A stretch of DNA of 64,000 nt, from NCBI GenBank assembly GCA_035303945.1, contig DATGQZ010000007.1, positions 62,001-126,000 on the forward strand. Direction: 5' to 3'. The DNA comes from DATGMS01 sp035303945 (lineage in GTDB: Bacteria; Bacteroidota; Bacteroidia; Cytophagales; Cyclobacteriaceae). Made by a program: the position numbers and the translations under genes. The notes beneath the pieces are model-generated. The model ran no database searches and had not been told where the DNA came from. It saw only the letters and a program-made list of their open reading frames with translations. Of this stretch, positions 1 to 9,227 are shown piece after piece (positions within the stretch are counted from its first letter, which is position 1; every line of letters begins with the position of its first letter).

Positions 1-399
1 GTTCAGGGTTTCGTCTGGATTTTTACTGAAACCAAAATCAATTGCACGGGTAAAAAACTGCCTTCCTCCATCGGTTTCTCTTGCCCGAAGGAGTTCCTGC
101 GTCCTGATCATCCCCAGTTCCAAACCCAGTTCCTTTCCTATCAGGTTTTGCCCTCCATCACCTCTAGTTAATGAGAGGTAGGCGACCTGCACATGTTCTT
201 TATTACTCAGATAGGCGATAAGGCGGGTGTTTTCATCATCTGGATGGGCAGCAATATAAAGTACCCGTCTGGTCTCTTTCAGCTTCAACAGCTCATGGTA
301 AATTTCTGATGAGGATTGAGCCAACAAAAGGCCGGGGAAACTATATAGAACGAATAAAAGAATAGCAGCGGCAATACGTCTATTTTTCCCAAAGATCAT
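1..399 (-). CDS. PIG-L family deacetylase, 3' end cut by the window edge
   Basis: Reading the minus strand from an ATG at 399 gives 133 open codons that run off the window start. The protein begins with a basic, hydrophobic signal peptide ending near LLLAQ (about residue 28). A segment reading YIAAHPDDENTR follows around residues 48-59. AHPDDE is the zinc-binding signature of the PIG-L/LmbE family, which removes acetyl groups from GlcNAc-type substrates. A second stretch, LTRGDGGQN, is typical of long exported Bacteroidota PIG-L proteins. The signal peptide suggests a periplasmic or surface enzyme. The substrate cannot be told from this fragment. Downstream residues, including the later histidine ligand, lie outside the window. 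Confidence 0.88.
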   Translation of the reverse strand, partial: MIFGKNRRIAAAILLFVLYSFPGLLLAQSSSEIYHELLKLKETRRVLYIAAHPDDENTRLIAYLSNKEHVQVAYLSLTRGDGGQNLIGKELGLELGMIRTQELLRARETDGGRQFFTRAIDFGFSKNPDETLN

Positions 400-614
400 A
401 CGATTTAAGTTTAATCCAGAAGCTAAAATAATGATTCAGCCCTATAAAACAACGGCCACTAAAGCTTAATGCGTAATAACGTGATGAACGGAAAAGGGGA
501 TAGGCATGATATTAAAATCAATAACGCTCCCCAATGAAATCAAGCTGTCTTAAGCCTAATTGAATTGTTTGTCCCTGTCTTATGTGCGTTTAAGAAACCG
601 ACGTAATGATAAAA

Positions 615-2036
615 TCAGCTGAGTTCATCATCGAACAAGGCGGTATAGTGGGACGAAGGCGCAAAAATGCCTCCACTGTGTTCATAAAAGGATGCGTCAG
701 TAGGATACACGCCTTTCTTTGTATGAACCCAAGAACCTTTATGCATGGGGTGGTATGACATCATTTTTTCCCACTGCTTATAGTATTGATGTCCATTGGT
801 TTCCTGTAGCCCTACGGTCATGTCAGGAAAGGGCGCTAAGCGGGCGGCTACATTTTTGTTCCACTCCACAAGTATAGGATTGACAGTCAGGTCAGCACAA
901 AAGCAAGGCACATTTTTTTCAAAGGCCAATTGAGTAATTTTCATGGTCATGGTAAGGGTTTTCGCGATGGCTTTTACCGCAATGGCGGTATATCCCTGCT
1001 CAATCCGTGCTGCAGCATCTTCCACTGTATGTGCACTTTCATCTGCTGCTACGCGCACACCTAAATCTCCTACATAGACCTCATTTCGCTCTCCAAAAGG
1101 TTCTTCAATTACAGCAATTTGATCAAAAGCGCCAATCTTTTTCGCATGATCCAAAAAACGCAATAAGGTATCTTTTTCATCATAACGTTCATTGGCATCA
1201 AAATAATAGGGGATTTTCCCATTTTTGGTGTAAGGTGTTTCCAAATGACCAATTGCCTTGTGGACAGCTGACAAAAATGCCATGTCCTTTTCCAGCATCT
1301 CTTTCTGCGTTCCTGCTGCTCCAGTTTTTAACTTCATGATAAAATACCCTTCTTCAGCCGCGGCTTTGATTGCTTCCACTTTAGCGCCTACGCTAAAAGA
1401 GGGAATGCTAGCAACCTTGTCATGTTTGTGGGAAAGGCCTGGTTTGTAGGCCGAAGGAACCATGTCATCAAATTGAGTTATACCATTTTCTTCAGCATAC
1501 AGCAACCACAGCGCATTGTCAACCGGCACCAAAGCATTTAGGGCAAAGGTCTTTTTGAGGTTAGGATTGTTGGTAATCTTTTTGCCGTAGGCATACACTT
1601 CAGGCAGTAGCTCATCCAACAAAGCTACCGGGTTAGTAAAGGTAGATCCTTTTATCATCTGTAATGCCCTCTCGGTCATAGCGTACATTAATGCATTGCT
1701 ACCGGTAGGAGAATGGTCAAAAAATACCTTTGAATCAGACCACAATGTACCCTGAGTACCTAAACCAATTTTTCCTGTTCCAGACTCGCTTTCGATATAA
1801 GCTACCGTCTGCCAGGCTTCGCTAATTGCACTTCCTTTAAAACGATAAGGTATCAAAGGCTCCCTCTCAAAATTAGACGCTACTCTACTGATCTTAATCT
1901 GTTTCATATCTCTCATTTTCTGATCTATATGGCTTGATGCAGTAAACCCAACCATTCCCATAGTCATTATAGCTCCTGCTCCTAACTGAACAAATTCCCT
2001 GCGGCTGATGCCGGATCGATCCTTATCTTGTTTCAT
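615..2036 (-). CDS. Tat-exported enolase-superfamily (mandelate racemase/muconate lactonizing-like) protein
   Basis: This is a 473-residue protein with a twin-arginine signal (SRREF at 11-15, then a hydrophobic stretch to about 33), so it is probably exported folded. The enolase-superfamily acid/base framework is visible. It has a KxK pair (K235, K237), metal-ligand candidates D280 (DANERY), E311 (IEEPF) and D332 (ADES), and a lysine on the opposite face at K355 (AVKA). Such enzymes abstract an alpha proton from a carboxylate substrate, for example in epimerisation or dehydration. The length exceeds the usual 350-400 residues because of the leader and an insertion. The start overlaps the end of the upstream cytochrome/propeller gene by 14 bases, which suggests translational coupling. 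The substrate is unknown. Family placement is firm and specific activity is not. Confidence 0.85.
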   Translation of the reverse strand: MKQDKDRSGISRREFVQLGAGAIMTMGMVGFTASSHIDQKMRDMKQIKISRVASNFEREPLIPYRFKGSAISEAWQTVAYIESESGTGKIGLGTQGTLWSDSKVFFDHSPTGSNALMYAMTERALQMIKGSTFTNPVALLDELLPEVYAYGKKITNNPNLKKTFALNALVPVDNALWLLYAEENGITQFDDMVPSAYKPGLSHKHDKVASIPSFSVGAKVEAIKAAAEEGYFIMKLKTGAAGTQKEMLEKDMAFLSAVHKAIGHLETPYTKNGKIPYYFDANERYDEKDTLLRFLDHAKKIGAFDQIAVIEEPFGERNEVYVGDLGVRVAADESAHTVEDAAARIEQGYTAIAVKAIAKTLTMTMKITQLAFEKNVPCFCADLTVNPILVEWNKNVAARLAPFPDMTVGLQETNGHQYYKQWEKMMSYHPMHKGSWVHTKKGVYPTDASFYEHSGGIFAPSSHYTALFDDELS

Positions 2037-4368
2037 TGTGGTTTACCGGTATGTTGTTGAGGGTATACCATGCCTCGGAAGACCAAAGGGTTCGACCGCT
2101 GGCGGCTTGAAGGGTTTCCGGCAAGCGGAAGTATACCACGTGTCTTTCTTTAAGTCCTGGAATATCTAAATAAATTTTCTTTCGATCCGTCGATAGCTCA
2201 AACCCGCTGATTGACAACTTTTCTAAATCCAATTTGGGTCCACCATATTTTTCTGTTGCTTCGTACCGCCATTGTTGGACTAGCCAATTACTGTCGGTGG
2301 GCTCTATTTCCTCCCCTACCGGCTCAGTAAACTCGATTTCGAAACCCTTCGGCTTTGCCCTCACGGCCAGCATTTCAAAGGTGATTTGATTGTTGTACAC
2401 CAGTCTTTGAAGCCCAGCACGCCTATTCTTCCAGCTCCAGCCTCCTATCATACCCACTCCTCCCACATACAACGCACCATCTGGGCCCCACACCATGCGG
2501 TTGACCCCAGCCTCCAAGCCTTGGCTGAACCTGAACACGGCTCCTTGGTATTCACCATCAATTTTCTCCAGAAAATCCCTTTTGATCCCTCCGTGTGTCA
2601 CATCCCCATGGAGCAATTGTCCGGCGTAGGGGCCATGGGTAATCAAAATCGGTTCGGTTGGAGAATTACCAATTTCTGCGTCAGGCAGCCATATAGCCGG
2701 TGGAGCTTCTTCAGGAACTGCTGCCTGTGGGTCGAGCAGCCCCCAGGCCATACCCAAATACTCGCCCTGCTTCACATGAATCAACTTATTCGCCGGTAGC
2801 CATTGCCCCTGGTTGTCGGTAATAAAGACTTCATCATCTGGACCCAGCCCTATTCCATTCGGGGTACGTAGGCCGTAGTTAAGCCATTCATAGCTCCCGT
2901 CCATGGCCACTTTGATGGTCCGGCCTCTGTCTGGATGTTGCTTTTCTCCTTCCATCAGTCTCATGGCCATGGATAGGGTGAGATAAAAATAGCCCTCTTT
3001 ATATACCAATCCAAAAGCAAACTCATGGAAATCTCCCGTTACTCCCCAGCTATTGCATACTGAGCGGTATTCATCGACGATATCATCTCCATCAACATCC
3101 ACTAAATGGGTAAGTTCATGCTTCTGCAACACGTATATCTCCCCGTCCACCACTTCTACCCCAAGAGGTTCCGCTAATCCTGACGCAATTCGTTTGACGG
3201 TTATTTTTGTTGTATCTCCCGTTTCCACTCCGTCCAGTAGATAAACACCGCCTACCGCATCCCAGGTAGTGACTAATAACTTTCCATCCGGCATAAAGGC
3301 CAATCCTCCCACTTTAGGTTTAAAACTGGTTGTATGGAGATCCTGGAGATCAAAGCTTGGATGAACGCCTTCCAAGGCAGCGCCGTGCCCTGGATTCGGT
3401 TTACTTACCTCCTGCTTCAGCTGACCGCTTTGGACAGCCGGCGCTGCTCCTCGTTGATCCTTCTTTTTGAGTGAAAAAATATAGTCAAGCATTGTCCGGA
3501 TCTCTTTATCTGCCAGTTGAGGATGAGGGTTCATCACACTGGCACCCCAGGTGCCCGATCCGCCAAGTTTAACCTTCTGTATGAGTTGATCTTTGGTTCT
3601 ATTGTCGTTGGAATAACGATCGGCAATATGCTGAAAAGAAGGCCCCACGTTGTTGTTGTTCATTTCATGACAGGTAAAACAATCGCTGTTTTCCATCCAA
3701 TAGCGGCCGAGATGGTCATAATCACCCTCCAAAGAAGGTGGCGATTGAGGGCGAAGCTCATCAAAAAAAGTCGTGTAGGCGGTTGTTCCATTCACCTTAA
3801 GTATGACAGCAGTATCTCCCCCTGTTAGTCTTAGTTCCGCGTTTGGGGGTAGACCTTTAACATGGAAAACCCTTTCCAGCCCAGGATTTCCTGATGCATT
3901 TCGCACAAATTCCGGGCTTTCCTCTAGGACAAGCTGCTTACCGTCACCGAGCGTAGCTTCATACCATAAAATAATGCCACCGTCCTCAAACCTATAACCC
4001 TTGAATCCAAGCTCCGCCTTTTCATTCATGCCCTCGATAGAAAGCTCCCAAGAAGCATGTTTAAGGCTGTCGACATAATATGCTTCTCCCCAACTGGTAG
4101 GCTGCACATTCTTCTTATCAGTATAAACGGTTCCTTCTAAGAGAACTCCGCCTTTCCAAGCCTTATATAGCTGGGCCCGGCCAAGATCATATGCCACGTA
4201 AAAATTGGAATCTAAGGCTAAGGTGAGCATTCTAGGTTGTTTGTCTAGCACCGAACGGAATGCCCACGGATCCATCGGACGGGTAGGTCTTGATTTAGGT
4301 CCTTCGCTACAACCAATTAAAAAACTTAGAATACCTGAAAACAGAAAAAAAGGCAGGACGCTTTTCAT
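2023..4368 (-). CDS. Lipoprotein with cytochrome c domain followed by a beta-propeller (sorbosone/PQQ-dehydrogenase-like)
   Basis: The ATG at 4368 is preferred over an in-frame ATG at 4416. It gives a clean lipoprotein signal (MKSVLPFF to LIGC, lipobox Cys near residue 20), while the longer start adds a non-signal tail. The roughly 781-residue protein holds a c-type haem motif CFTCH at about 230-234 and a plausible distal Met in VMNPHP near 279. Beyond about residue 345 come propeller-like blades (DGKLLVTTWD, DEVFITDNQG, DGALYVGGVG). Cytochrome c plus propeller arrangements occur in exported dehydrogenases and PVC/Bacteroidota c-type cytochromes, so a periplasmic electron-transfer or dehydrogenase role is inferred. 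The gene overlaps the enolase-superfamily gene downstream. No PQQ-specific ligands could be assigned with confidence. Confidence 0.82.
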   Translation of the reverse strand: MKSVLPFFLFSGILSFLIGCSEGPKSRPTRPMDPWAFRSVLDKQPRMLTLALDSNFYVAYDLGRAQLYKAWKGGVLLEGTVYTDKKNVQPTSWGEAYYVDSLKHASWELSIEGMNEKAELGFKGYRFEDGGIILWYEATLGDGKQLVLEESPEFVRNASGNPGLERVFHVKGLPPNAELRLTGGDTAVILKVNGTTAYTTFFDELRPQSPPSLEGDYDHLGRYWMENSDCFTCHEMNNNNVGPSFQHIADRYSNDNRTKDQLIQKVKLGGSGTWGASVMNPHPQLADKEIRTMLDYIFSLKKKDQRGAAPAVQSGQLKQEVSKPNPGHGAALEGVHPSFDLQDLHTTSFKPKVGGLAFMPDGKLLVTTWDAVGGVYLLDGVETGDTTKITVKRIASGLAEPLGVEVVDGEIYVLQKHELTHLVDVDGDDIVDEYRSVCNSWGVTGDFHEFAFGLVYKEGYFYLTLSMAMRLMEGEKQHPDRGRTIKVAMDGSYEWLNYGLRTPNGIGLGPDDEVFITDNQGQWLPANKLIHVKQGEYLGMAWGLLDPQAAVPEEAPPAIWLPDAEIGNSPTEPILITHGPYAGQLLHGDVTHGGIKRDFLEKIDGEYQGAVFRFSQGLEAGVNRMVWGPDGALYVGGVGMIGGWSWKNRRAGLQRLVYNNQITFEMLAVRAKPKGFEIEFTEPVGEEIEPTDSNWLVQQWRYEATEKYGGPKLDLEKLSISGFELSTDRKKIYLDIPGLKERHVVYFRLPETLQAASGRTLWSSEAWYTLNNIPVNHNETR

Positions 4369-4422
4369 GTAAACGAATGGCAAGAGATTATTTGGGCTGA
4401 TCGGATACGTTTGCAATTAAAC

Positions 4423-4455
4423 CAAAACTACATAAAGAAATCAAATAACCACCAA
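4423..4455 (-). promoter_or_regulatory. Putative Bacteroidota-type promoter for the cytochrome/propeller gene
   Basis: The plus strand shows CAAAACTA at 4423-4430. On the minus strand this is TAGTTTTG, which fits the Bacteroidota -7 consensus TAnnTTTG. A TTG (minus strand) at 4453-4455 lies 22 bases further upstream as a possible -33 element. The site sits about 55 bases ahead of the preferred start at 4368. Confidence 0.4.
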
Positions 4456-4585
4456 GAATTACCCGCTATTTTTGAGCTGATTATACAAGCGGTAACTTGA
4501 AGGGTCTCCATGACTGTAGACCGAAAAGAACAGAATCTTTATAGATATTTTTATAACTTCGATTCGAAAACTAACCTCTTCAGCA

Positions 4586-5485
4586 ATGTTGAAACAAAAA
4601 CTACTTCATGTACTTTCCATATTTCTGATCACTGCGTCTTCTCAGGCTCAAGGATCTTTTGACCTTATCGGCTTGGATACAAAAAGGAGCTTTGGCAATT
4701 TTCAGGTCGTCCCTGGCAGTGCCAAAAAGATCACTGACTCTCCCGGCTATGACAATCAGCCACACTTTATTAATAATGATCAGTTGGTCTTTTCCTCGAC
4801 GCCAGGCAATGAGCCAAATGATATCATCATGTACAATTTTGCCACAGGCAAATTCACCAATATGACCCGGACCCCGGATAAAAGCGAGTTTTCTCCAGCA
4901 CTCACCGACTGTGGTCAGTACATTTCAGCGGTGACGGTGGAGGAAGACAGTACGCAGCGGCTTTGGCTCTACCCTATCAATATGGGCGAGCCTGAATTGC
5001 TATACGATGATATTATGCCTGTAGGATATTATGCGTGGCATGAAAATATAGCCGCTATGTACATACTGGGCAATCCTAACCGGCTCATTTACCCTTTTAG
5101 CAAGGAAGAAAAGCTTACCCTTGCAGAAAATGTAGGTAGAAGCATTCAAAAAAGACCAAAATCCGCTGAAATTACCTACCTCAGCGCGGGAGGCAACATT
5201 GTAGTGGATGGCCAAAAGGCAATGGAAATGGTGTCTTATGATCTAGCTAAGCAAATCTCCAAGAGCTTGGGGCATACCTTGGGCGGCTCTGAGGATTTTA
5301 TATGGATCGATAAAAATACGGTTATGATGGCAAGAGGAAAAGATCTGTATATACGCAATGTGAAAAAGAGCGTCTCTTGGGAAAAAATTGCCTCGGTGAA
5401 TCTGCCAGGATATAAGGGAATATCCAGAATGGCCATCAATCCGAAGGGCAATCGGTTGGTGTTGGTGATGGAGAGGCTTCAATAA
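4586..5485 (+). CDS. Secreted beta-propeller (WD40/TolB PD40-like) protein
   Basis: This is a 299-residue protein with an N-terminal signal peptide (MLKQKLLHVL to SSQAQG, about residues 1-22). The rest shows the rhythm of PD40/TolB blades: DNQPHFINNDQLVFSS, then SEFSPALTDCGQYIS, then IWIDKNTVMMARG, each a strand set followed by a turn. Such proteins are periplasmic and usually bind peptides or partner proteins. No catalytic motif was seen. At about 300 residues it probably forms one propeller. It stands alone and diverges from the cytochrome/propeller gene. The specific role is unknown. Confidence 0.65.
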   Translation: MLKQKLLHVLSIFLITASSQAQGSFDLIGLDTKRSFGNFQVVPGSAKKITDSPGYDNQPHFINNDQLVFSSTPGNEPNDIIMYNFATGKFTNMTRTPDKSEFSPALTDCGQYISAVTVEEDSTQRLWLYPINMGEPELLYDDIMPVGYYAWHENIAAMYILGNPNRLIYPFSKEEKLTLAENVGRSIQKRPKSAEITYLSAGGNIVVDGQKAMEMVSYDLAKQISKSLGHTLGGSEDFIWIDKNTVMMARGKDLYIRNVKKSVSWEKIASVNLPGYKGISRMAINPKGNRLVLVMERLQ

Positions 5486-5558
5486 CCATATTAGCTACCC
5501 AGGCGCGGAAGGCATTGAAATAATGGCATTGCAACTTTATCGCTAAGACTGCAAAACC

Positions 5559-5566
5559 TATATTTG
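5559..5566 (+). promoter_or_regulatory. -7 promoter element of tyrS
   Basis: TATATTTG matches the Bacteroidota -7 consensus TAnnTTTG exactly and lies 27 bases ahead of the tyrS ATG at 5594. No well-spaced -33 TTG was found. The nearest, at 5529-5531, is further away than usual. Confidence 0.5.
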
Positions 5567-5593
5567 CAGCTTATTTATCATCAGCCAGAGAAC

Positions 5594-6886
5594 ATGAATA
5601 ATTTTATTGAAGAATTACGGTGGAGAGGAATGCTCCAGGATATGACCCCAGAACTTGAAGAACATCTCAACAAAGGAGTGGCTTCCGCTTATCTGGGATT
5701 TGACCCTACTGGGGATTCTCTGCATATCGGACACCTTGTAGGCGTCATGACCTTGCTGCATTTTCAAAGGGCAGGACATCAGCCTATCGCCTTGGTGGGC
5801 GGTGCTACCGGAATGATCGGTGATCCTTCATTTAAATCGGCTGAACGCAACTTGCTGGATTTTGATACGCTGCAGCACAACGTCAGCTGTATCAAAAAAC
5901 AGTTGGGGAAATTTTTGGATTTTGAGGGAACGCGCTCAAACAAGGCACAGTTGGTCAACAACTATGACTGGATGTCGAAGTTTTCCTTTTTGGATTTTAT
6001 CAGGGATGTGGGCAAGCACATTACCGTGAATTATATGATGGCAAAGGATAGTGTGAAGAAAAGGTTGGAAGATGGTAATGGGCTATCATTCACCGAATTT
6101 ACCTACCAGCTGATCCAAGGGTACGATTTCTATCATTTATGGAAACACCATAACTGCAGCATACAATTGGGCGGATCGGACCAATGGGGCAATATCGTAA
6201 CCGGCACCGAATTGATCCGGAAGATGGAAGGTGGTACTGCTTATGCCTTGACAGTTCCGTTAATTACCAAAGCCGATGGAACCAAATTTGGCAAGACGGA
6301 GAGTGGCAGCGTATGGCTTGACCCTGACAAAACCTCCCCGTATGCTTTTTATCAGTTTTGGTTGAATGTGTCTGACGAAGACGCCTCAAAATATATCCGT
6401 ATATTTACCACCCTTGACAAGGCAACCATAGAGGGCTTGGAGCAGGAACACCAACAAGCACCCCATCTAAGGGTACTTCAAAAAGCCATCGCAAAAGAAA
6501 TTACCATCATGGTACATAGCGAGGAGGATTATGAAATGGCGGTGAAGGCATCGTCTATCTTGTTTGGCAAATCCTCCACTGAAGACTTGGCCACCTTGGA
6601 TGAACGAACATTTCTTCAGGTTTTTGAGGGCGTTCCACAAATTCATATGCAAAGGGAAGCCTATAATAACTTGGAAAAGGTCGTTGATTTGCTGGCTGAC
6701 ACAGAAGGAGTGATATTTTCCTCCAAAGGTGAGGCACGCAAACTCATTCAGGGAGGCGGTGTGAGCATCAACAAAGTTAAAGTAGAAGACCCCAACGCTC
6801 CTGTTGACCTCCAATTGTTGCAGGATCAATACCTCTTGGTGCAAAAAGGAAAGAAGAATTACTTTATTATTAAGGTAAAATCTTAA
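5594..6886 (+). CDS. tyrS: Tyrosyl-tRNA synthetase
   Basis: This class I aminoacyl-tRNA synthetase charges tRNA-Tyr with tyrosine in the cytoplasm. The ATG at 5594 gives 430 residues, a normal bacterial length, and begins MNNFIEELRWRG as expected. An in-frame upstream start at 5564 is rejected because it overlaps the -7 promoter element. The HIGH signature is at about 44-47 (HIGHLVG). The tyrosine-binding GSDQWGN is at about 194-200. The KMSKS-equivalent loop KFGKTESG is at about 231-238. The last 70 or so residues, with RKLIQGGGVSINKVKV, form the S4-type RNA-binding domain. The gene appears monocistronic or is followed by the tetR-type gene 57 bases later. Confidence 0.97.
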   Translation: MNNFIEELRWRGMLQDMTPELEEHLNKGVASAYLGFDPTGDSLHIGHLVGVMTLLHFQRAGHQPIALVGGATGMIGDPSFKSAERNLLDFDTLQHNVSCIKKQLGKFLDFEGTRSNKAQLVNNYDWMSKFSFLDFIRDVGKHITVNYMMAKDSVKKRLEDGNGLSFTEFTYQLIQGYDFYHLWKHHNCSIQLGGSDQWGNIVTGTELIRKMEGGTAYALTVPLITKADGTKFGKTESGSVWLDPDKTSPYAFYQFWLNVSDEDASKYIRIFTTLDKATIEGLEQEHQQAPHLRVLQKAIAKEITIMVHSEEDYEMAVKASSILFGKSSTEDLATLDERTFLQVFEGVPQIHMQREAYNNLEKVVDLLADTEGVIFSSKGEARKLIQGGGVSINKVKVEDPNAPVDLQLLQDQYLLVQKGKKNYFIIKVKS

Positions 6887-6943
6887 ATTGAAGCAGGTTT
6901 ATCAGTAAAAGCAGCAAAACAGTTTCAGATAGATTCTATACCA

Positions 6944-7645
6944 ATGGGTGTTTACGAAAGGCAACAAAAGGAGAAGCTCATCGTGCAATCCGCGATCAAA
7001 TTGTTTTCGTCCCGGGGCTACCATGCCACCAAAATGGACGATGTGGCCAAGCAAGCCAAGATGAGCAAGGGGTTGATTTATTTTTACTTTAAAAACAAAG
7101 AAGACCTTTACATGGCTGTCACCAAAAAAGCTTTCGAGCAGTTGAGCACGGTATTCAAAGACACCCTGAAGGCCAAAGATAAAAAAGGAATTGACCTGGT
7201 CTTTGATCTGATTAACAACTTCTTGAAGTTTGCTTCGGACAACCGGATGTATCATGAAGCCATACTGAACTTTATGGGCTTGGTCAGTCTTTACAACGAT
7301 GAAAACAAGCGTACACAAATCGACCCGCTGATTCTTGAAAGCACTAACTTTCAACAGCTTCTAGACATTCACCATGAGCCTGCCAAACTCGGGATGCAGA
7401 TCATTTCCCAGGGGATCGAAGACAAAAGCATGCGCCCGGATCTCAGTCCTGAATCGGCCTTCTACACCATGTGGAGCCTGATGATCGGCATGGAACGGCT
7501 AAGCGGTCCTATAAGATACACCGACAAGGAGAGTAAAATTAGCATGGAAAGCTGGAAGGAAAGCTTGCAAAAGCTGGTGCAGGCCATGCTCAAAGGTTCA
7601 ATACAAGGTCAAAAACCACAGGTCGTTCAAGGAAGCCTCTTCTAA
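6944..7645 (+). CDS. TetR/AcrR family transcriptional regulator
   Basis: This is a 233-residue protein. Residues about 8-55 form a TetR helix-turn-helix: AIKLFSSRGYHATKMDDVA, then KMSKGLIYFYFKNKEDLY, the diagnostic recognition helix and following turn. The remaining helical part is a ligand-binding and dimerisation domain with no recognisable specificity. It lies 57 bases after tyrS, and a small membrane-protein gene follows about 90 bases downstream. TetR proteins usually repress adjacent transport or lipid genes, but no obvious efflux or fatty-acid target is next to it, so the regulon is unknown. Confidence 0.9.
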   Translation: MGVYERQQKEKLIVQSAIKLFSSRGYHATKMDDVAKQAKMSKGLIYFYFKNKEDLYMAVTKKAFEQLSTVFKDTLKAKDKKGIDLVFDLINNFLKFASDNRMYHEAILNFMGLVSLYNDENKRTQIDPLILESTNFQQLLDIHHEPAKLGMQIISQGIEDKSMRPDLSPESAFYTMWSLMIGMERLSGPIRYTDKESKISMESWKESLQKLVQAMLKGSIQGQKPQVVQGSLF

Positions 7646-7737
7646 ATTGGAGGTATAGATGCGCTTTTGCGGCAGTTAGGCATTTTAATTGCTTTTTATT
7701 GCTCTGAAAATCATCTATTCAACCAAAACATGTAATT

Positions 7738-7971
7738 ATGGATTTTGCTCTTGGTGCCCTTGCTGTGCTCGCTGTAGCTGTAGCGCTTTACTTCTTGTTT
7801 AGAAGAATATTCGTAAAGAAAAATCAACAAACAACTTCAGGCAGAATGGCTTCGGACGAAGTGCTGAAAAAAGAAGTCCACCACTTTGATACCAAAACCG
7901 GTGGAGAAAAAGGCACAGGCCCCGAAGGTGTGCAGCGGGAAAAAGCCGACGACAATAAAGAGATCCGTTAG
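7738..7971 (+). CDS. Small single-pass membrane protein, unknown function
   Basis: This is a 77-residue protein. Residues about 3-22 form one hydrophobic helix (ALGALAVLAVAVALYFLF), followed by the basic RRIFVKK and then a hydrophilic, charged tail. The charge pattern suggests the N-terminus is outside and the tail cytoplasmic. A strong terminator follows at once, which supports a real transcription unit. No family was recognised. Confidence 0.6.
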   Translation: MDFALGALAVLAVAVALYFLFRRIFVKKNQQTTSGRMASDEVLKKEVHHFDTKTGGEKGTGPEGVQREKADDNKEIR

Positions 7972-7979
7972 CGGAAAGG

Positions 7980-8016
7980 CTTCTCAACCGATCCATCGGT
8001 TGGGAAGTTTTGTTTT
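7980..8016 (+). terminator. Rho-independent terminator after the small membrane protein gene
   Basis: A 13-base arm (CTTCTCAACCGAT) pairs with ATCGGTTGGGAAG across a two-base spacer, with one G-U wobble. The run TTTTGTTTT follows. It lies 9 bases after the stop at 7971. Confidence 0.85.
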
Positions 8017-8094
8017 GACACCTTTTACTATCCCTCAGCTTTTTATTCTGTTCCCGGATTTTTTAGCTTTACAATCCATCCATCTTTTTGAAGT

Positions 8095-8535
8095 ATGAAG
8101 AAACGAATTGACATCATTGCTTCCCAGCCAGAAGCATACAAGGCGATGTCAGCTATGGAGAACTATGTCAAGAATTCCAGGTTATCCCCAACACATAAAG
8201 AGCTGATAAAAATCCGTGCTTCTCAGATCAACGGCTGCGCCTTCTGCATCAATATGCACACCAGCGACGCCCGTAAGGCTGGTGAGACAGAACAGCGCAT
8301 TTACCTCCTGAACGCTTGGAGGGAGACCGATCTTTTTACCGAAGAAGAAAAAGCTATTTTGGCTTTGACAGAAGAGGTAACGCTCATCCATCATCATGTA
8401 ACTGATGAAACCTACCAACGTGCAGCGGAATTATTTGATGAAGAATATCTTGCGCAGATCATCATGACCATTGTCACCATCAACGGCTGGAACCGATTGG
8501 CAATTACTGCCCAGAAACCTTTACCAAAATTTTGA
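8095..8535 (+). CDS. Carboxymuconolactone decarboxylase/AhpD-family protein
   Basis: This 146-residue protein carries the AhpD-like redox motif C48-A-F-C51-INMH55 within NGCAFCINMHTSDAR. Preceding it is a typical helix, LSPTHKELIKIRASQING. AhpD-type proteins use the CxxC pair plus histidine for thiol-disulfide or peroxide chemistry. The broader family also includes gamma-carboxymuconolactone decarboxylase. With the CxxC intact, an alkylhydroperoxidase-like antioxidant role is more likely than decarboxylation. The stop is 23 bases ahead of the response-regulator gene, so the gene may be co-transcribed with the two-component system and metal efflux operon. Confidence 0.88.
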   Translation: MKKRIDIIASQPEAYKAMSAMENYVKNSRLSPTHKELIKIRASQINGCAFCINMHTSDARKAGETEQRIYLLNAWRETDLFTEEEKAILALTEEVTLIHHHVTDETYQRAAELFDEEYLAQIIMTIVTINGWNRLAITAQKPLPKF

Positions 8536-8558
8536 ATTACTTTAATGACAGCGCTAGC

Positions 8559-9227
8559 ATGAACATTCTTGTAGTGGAAGATGAACCCGGCATTGCCAAT
8601 TTCATCAAGCAGGGTTTAGAAGAAGAGCATTATGCGGTTGACATAGCCGACAATGGTGCGGACGGCCTACAAAAAGCCCTTTCCGGCCAATACGACCTCT
8701 TACTGCTGGACTGGATGCTGCCTGGGATGAGCGGCATCGAAATATGTCGGCAAGCCAGAAAACTGTATACAGATCTCCCCATCATCTTCCTGACCGCGAA
8801 GGACACTGTGGACGACACCATTTTCGGTCTGCAGGCCGGAGCCAATGACTATCTAAAAAAGCCATTCAATTTTGAGGAATTGGTCGAACGGATCAAGGTA
8901 CAGCTCAGGCCGAAAATCCGTGAACAAGAAAAACTTTCATTAGGGAACATTATCCTGAACACCAGTACTTATGAGGTTTTCCGCGGAGGACAGGAAGTGC
9001 TGTTGACCCAAAAAGAGTTTGCCTTATTGGAGTACTTGATGAGAAACAAAGGAAAGGTATGTAAACGGTATCGGATAATGGCAGATGTTTGGGATGCGCA
9101 GTTTGATTACAACAACGGAGTGCTGGATGTCTTCATCAATTCGCTTAGAAAAAAATTAAAGCTCCAGAAAGAAGAAGATTATATTCAGACCATCAGGGGA
9201 GTGGGTTATATTGCAAAAGAAATATGA
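8559..9227 (+). CDS. OmpR-family response regulator
   Basis: The ATG at 8559 is chosen because it places MNILVVEDEPG at the N-terminus, the normal receiver-domain start. The longer form from 8532 adds nine atypical residues. The protein has 222 residues. The receiver domain covers about 1-118 with acidic E7/D8, phosphoacceptor D51 in LLLDWMLPGMSG, the FLTAKD switch strand and K in LKKPF. A winged-helix DNA-binding domain follows at about 125-222 (LTQKEFALLEYLMRN, then IQTIRGVGYIA). Its stop overlaps the kinase start by four bases (ATGA), so the two form a pair. The downstream metal efflux operon suggests a CusR/CopR-like role, which is an inference. Confidence 0.94.
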   Translation: MNILVVEDEPGIANFIKQGLEEEHYAVDIADNGADGLQKALSGQYDLLLLDWMLPGMSGIEICRQARKLYTDLPIIFLTAKDTVDDTIFGLQAGANDYLKKPFNFEELVERIKVQLRPKIREQEKLSLGNIILNTSTYEVFRGGQEVLLTQKEFALLEYLMRNKGKVCKRYRIMADVWDAQFDYNNGVLDVFINSLRKKLKLQKEEDYIQTIRGVGYIAKEI

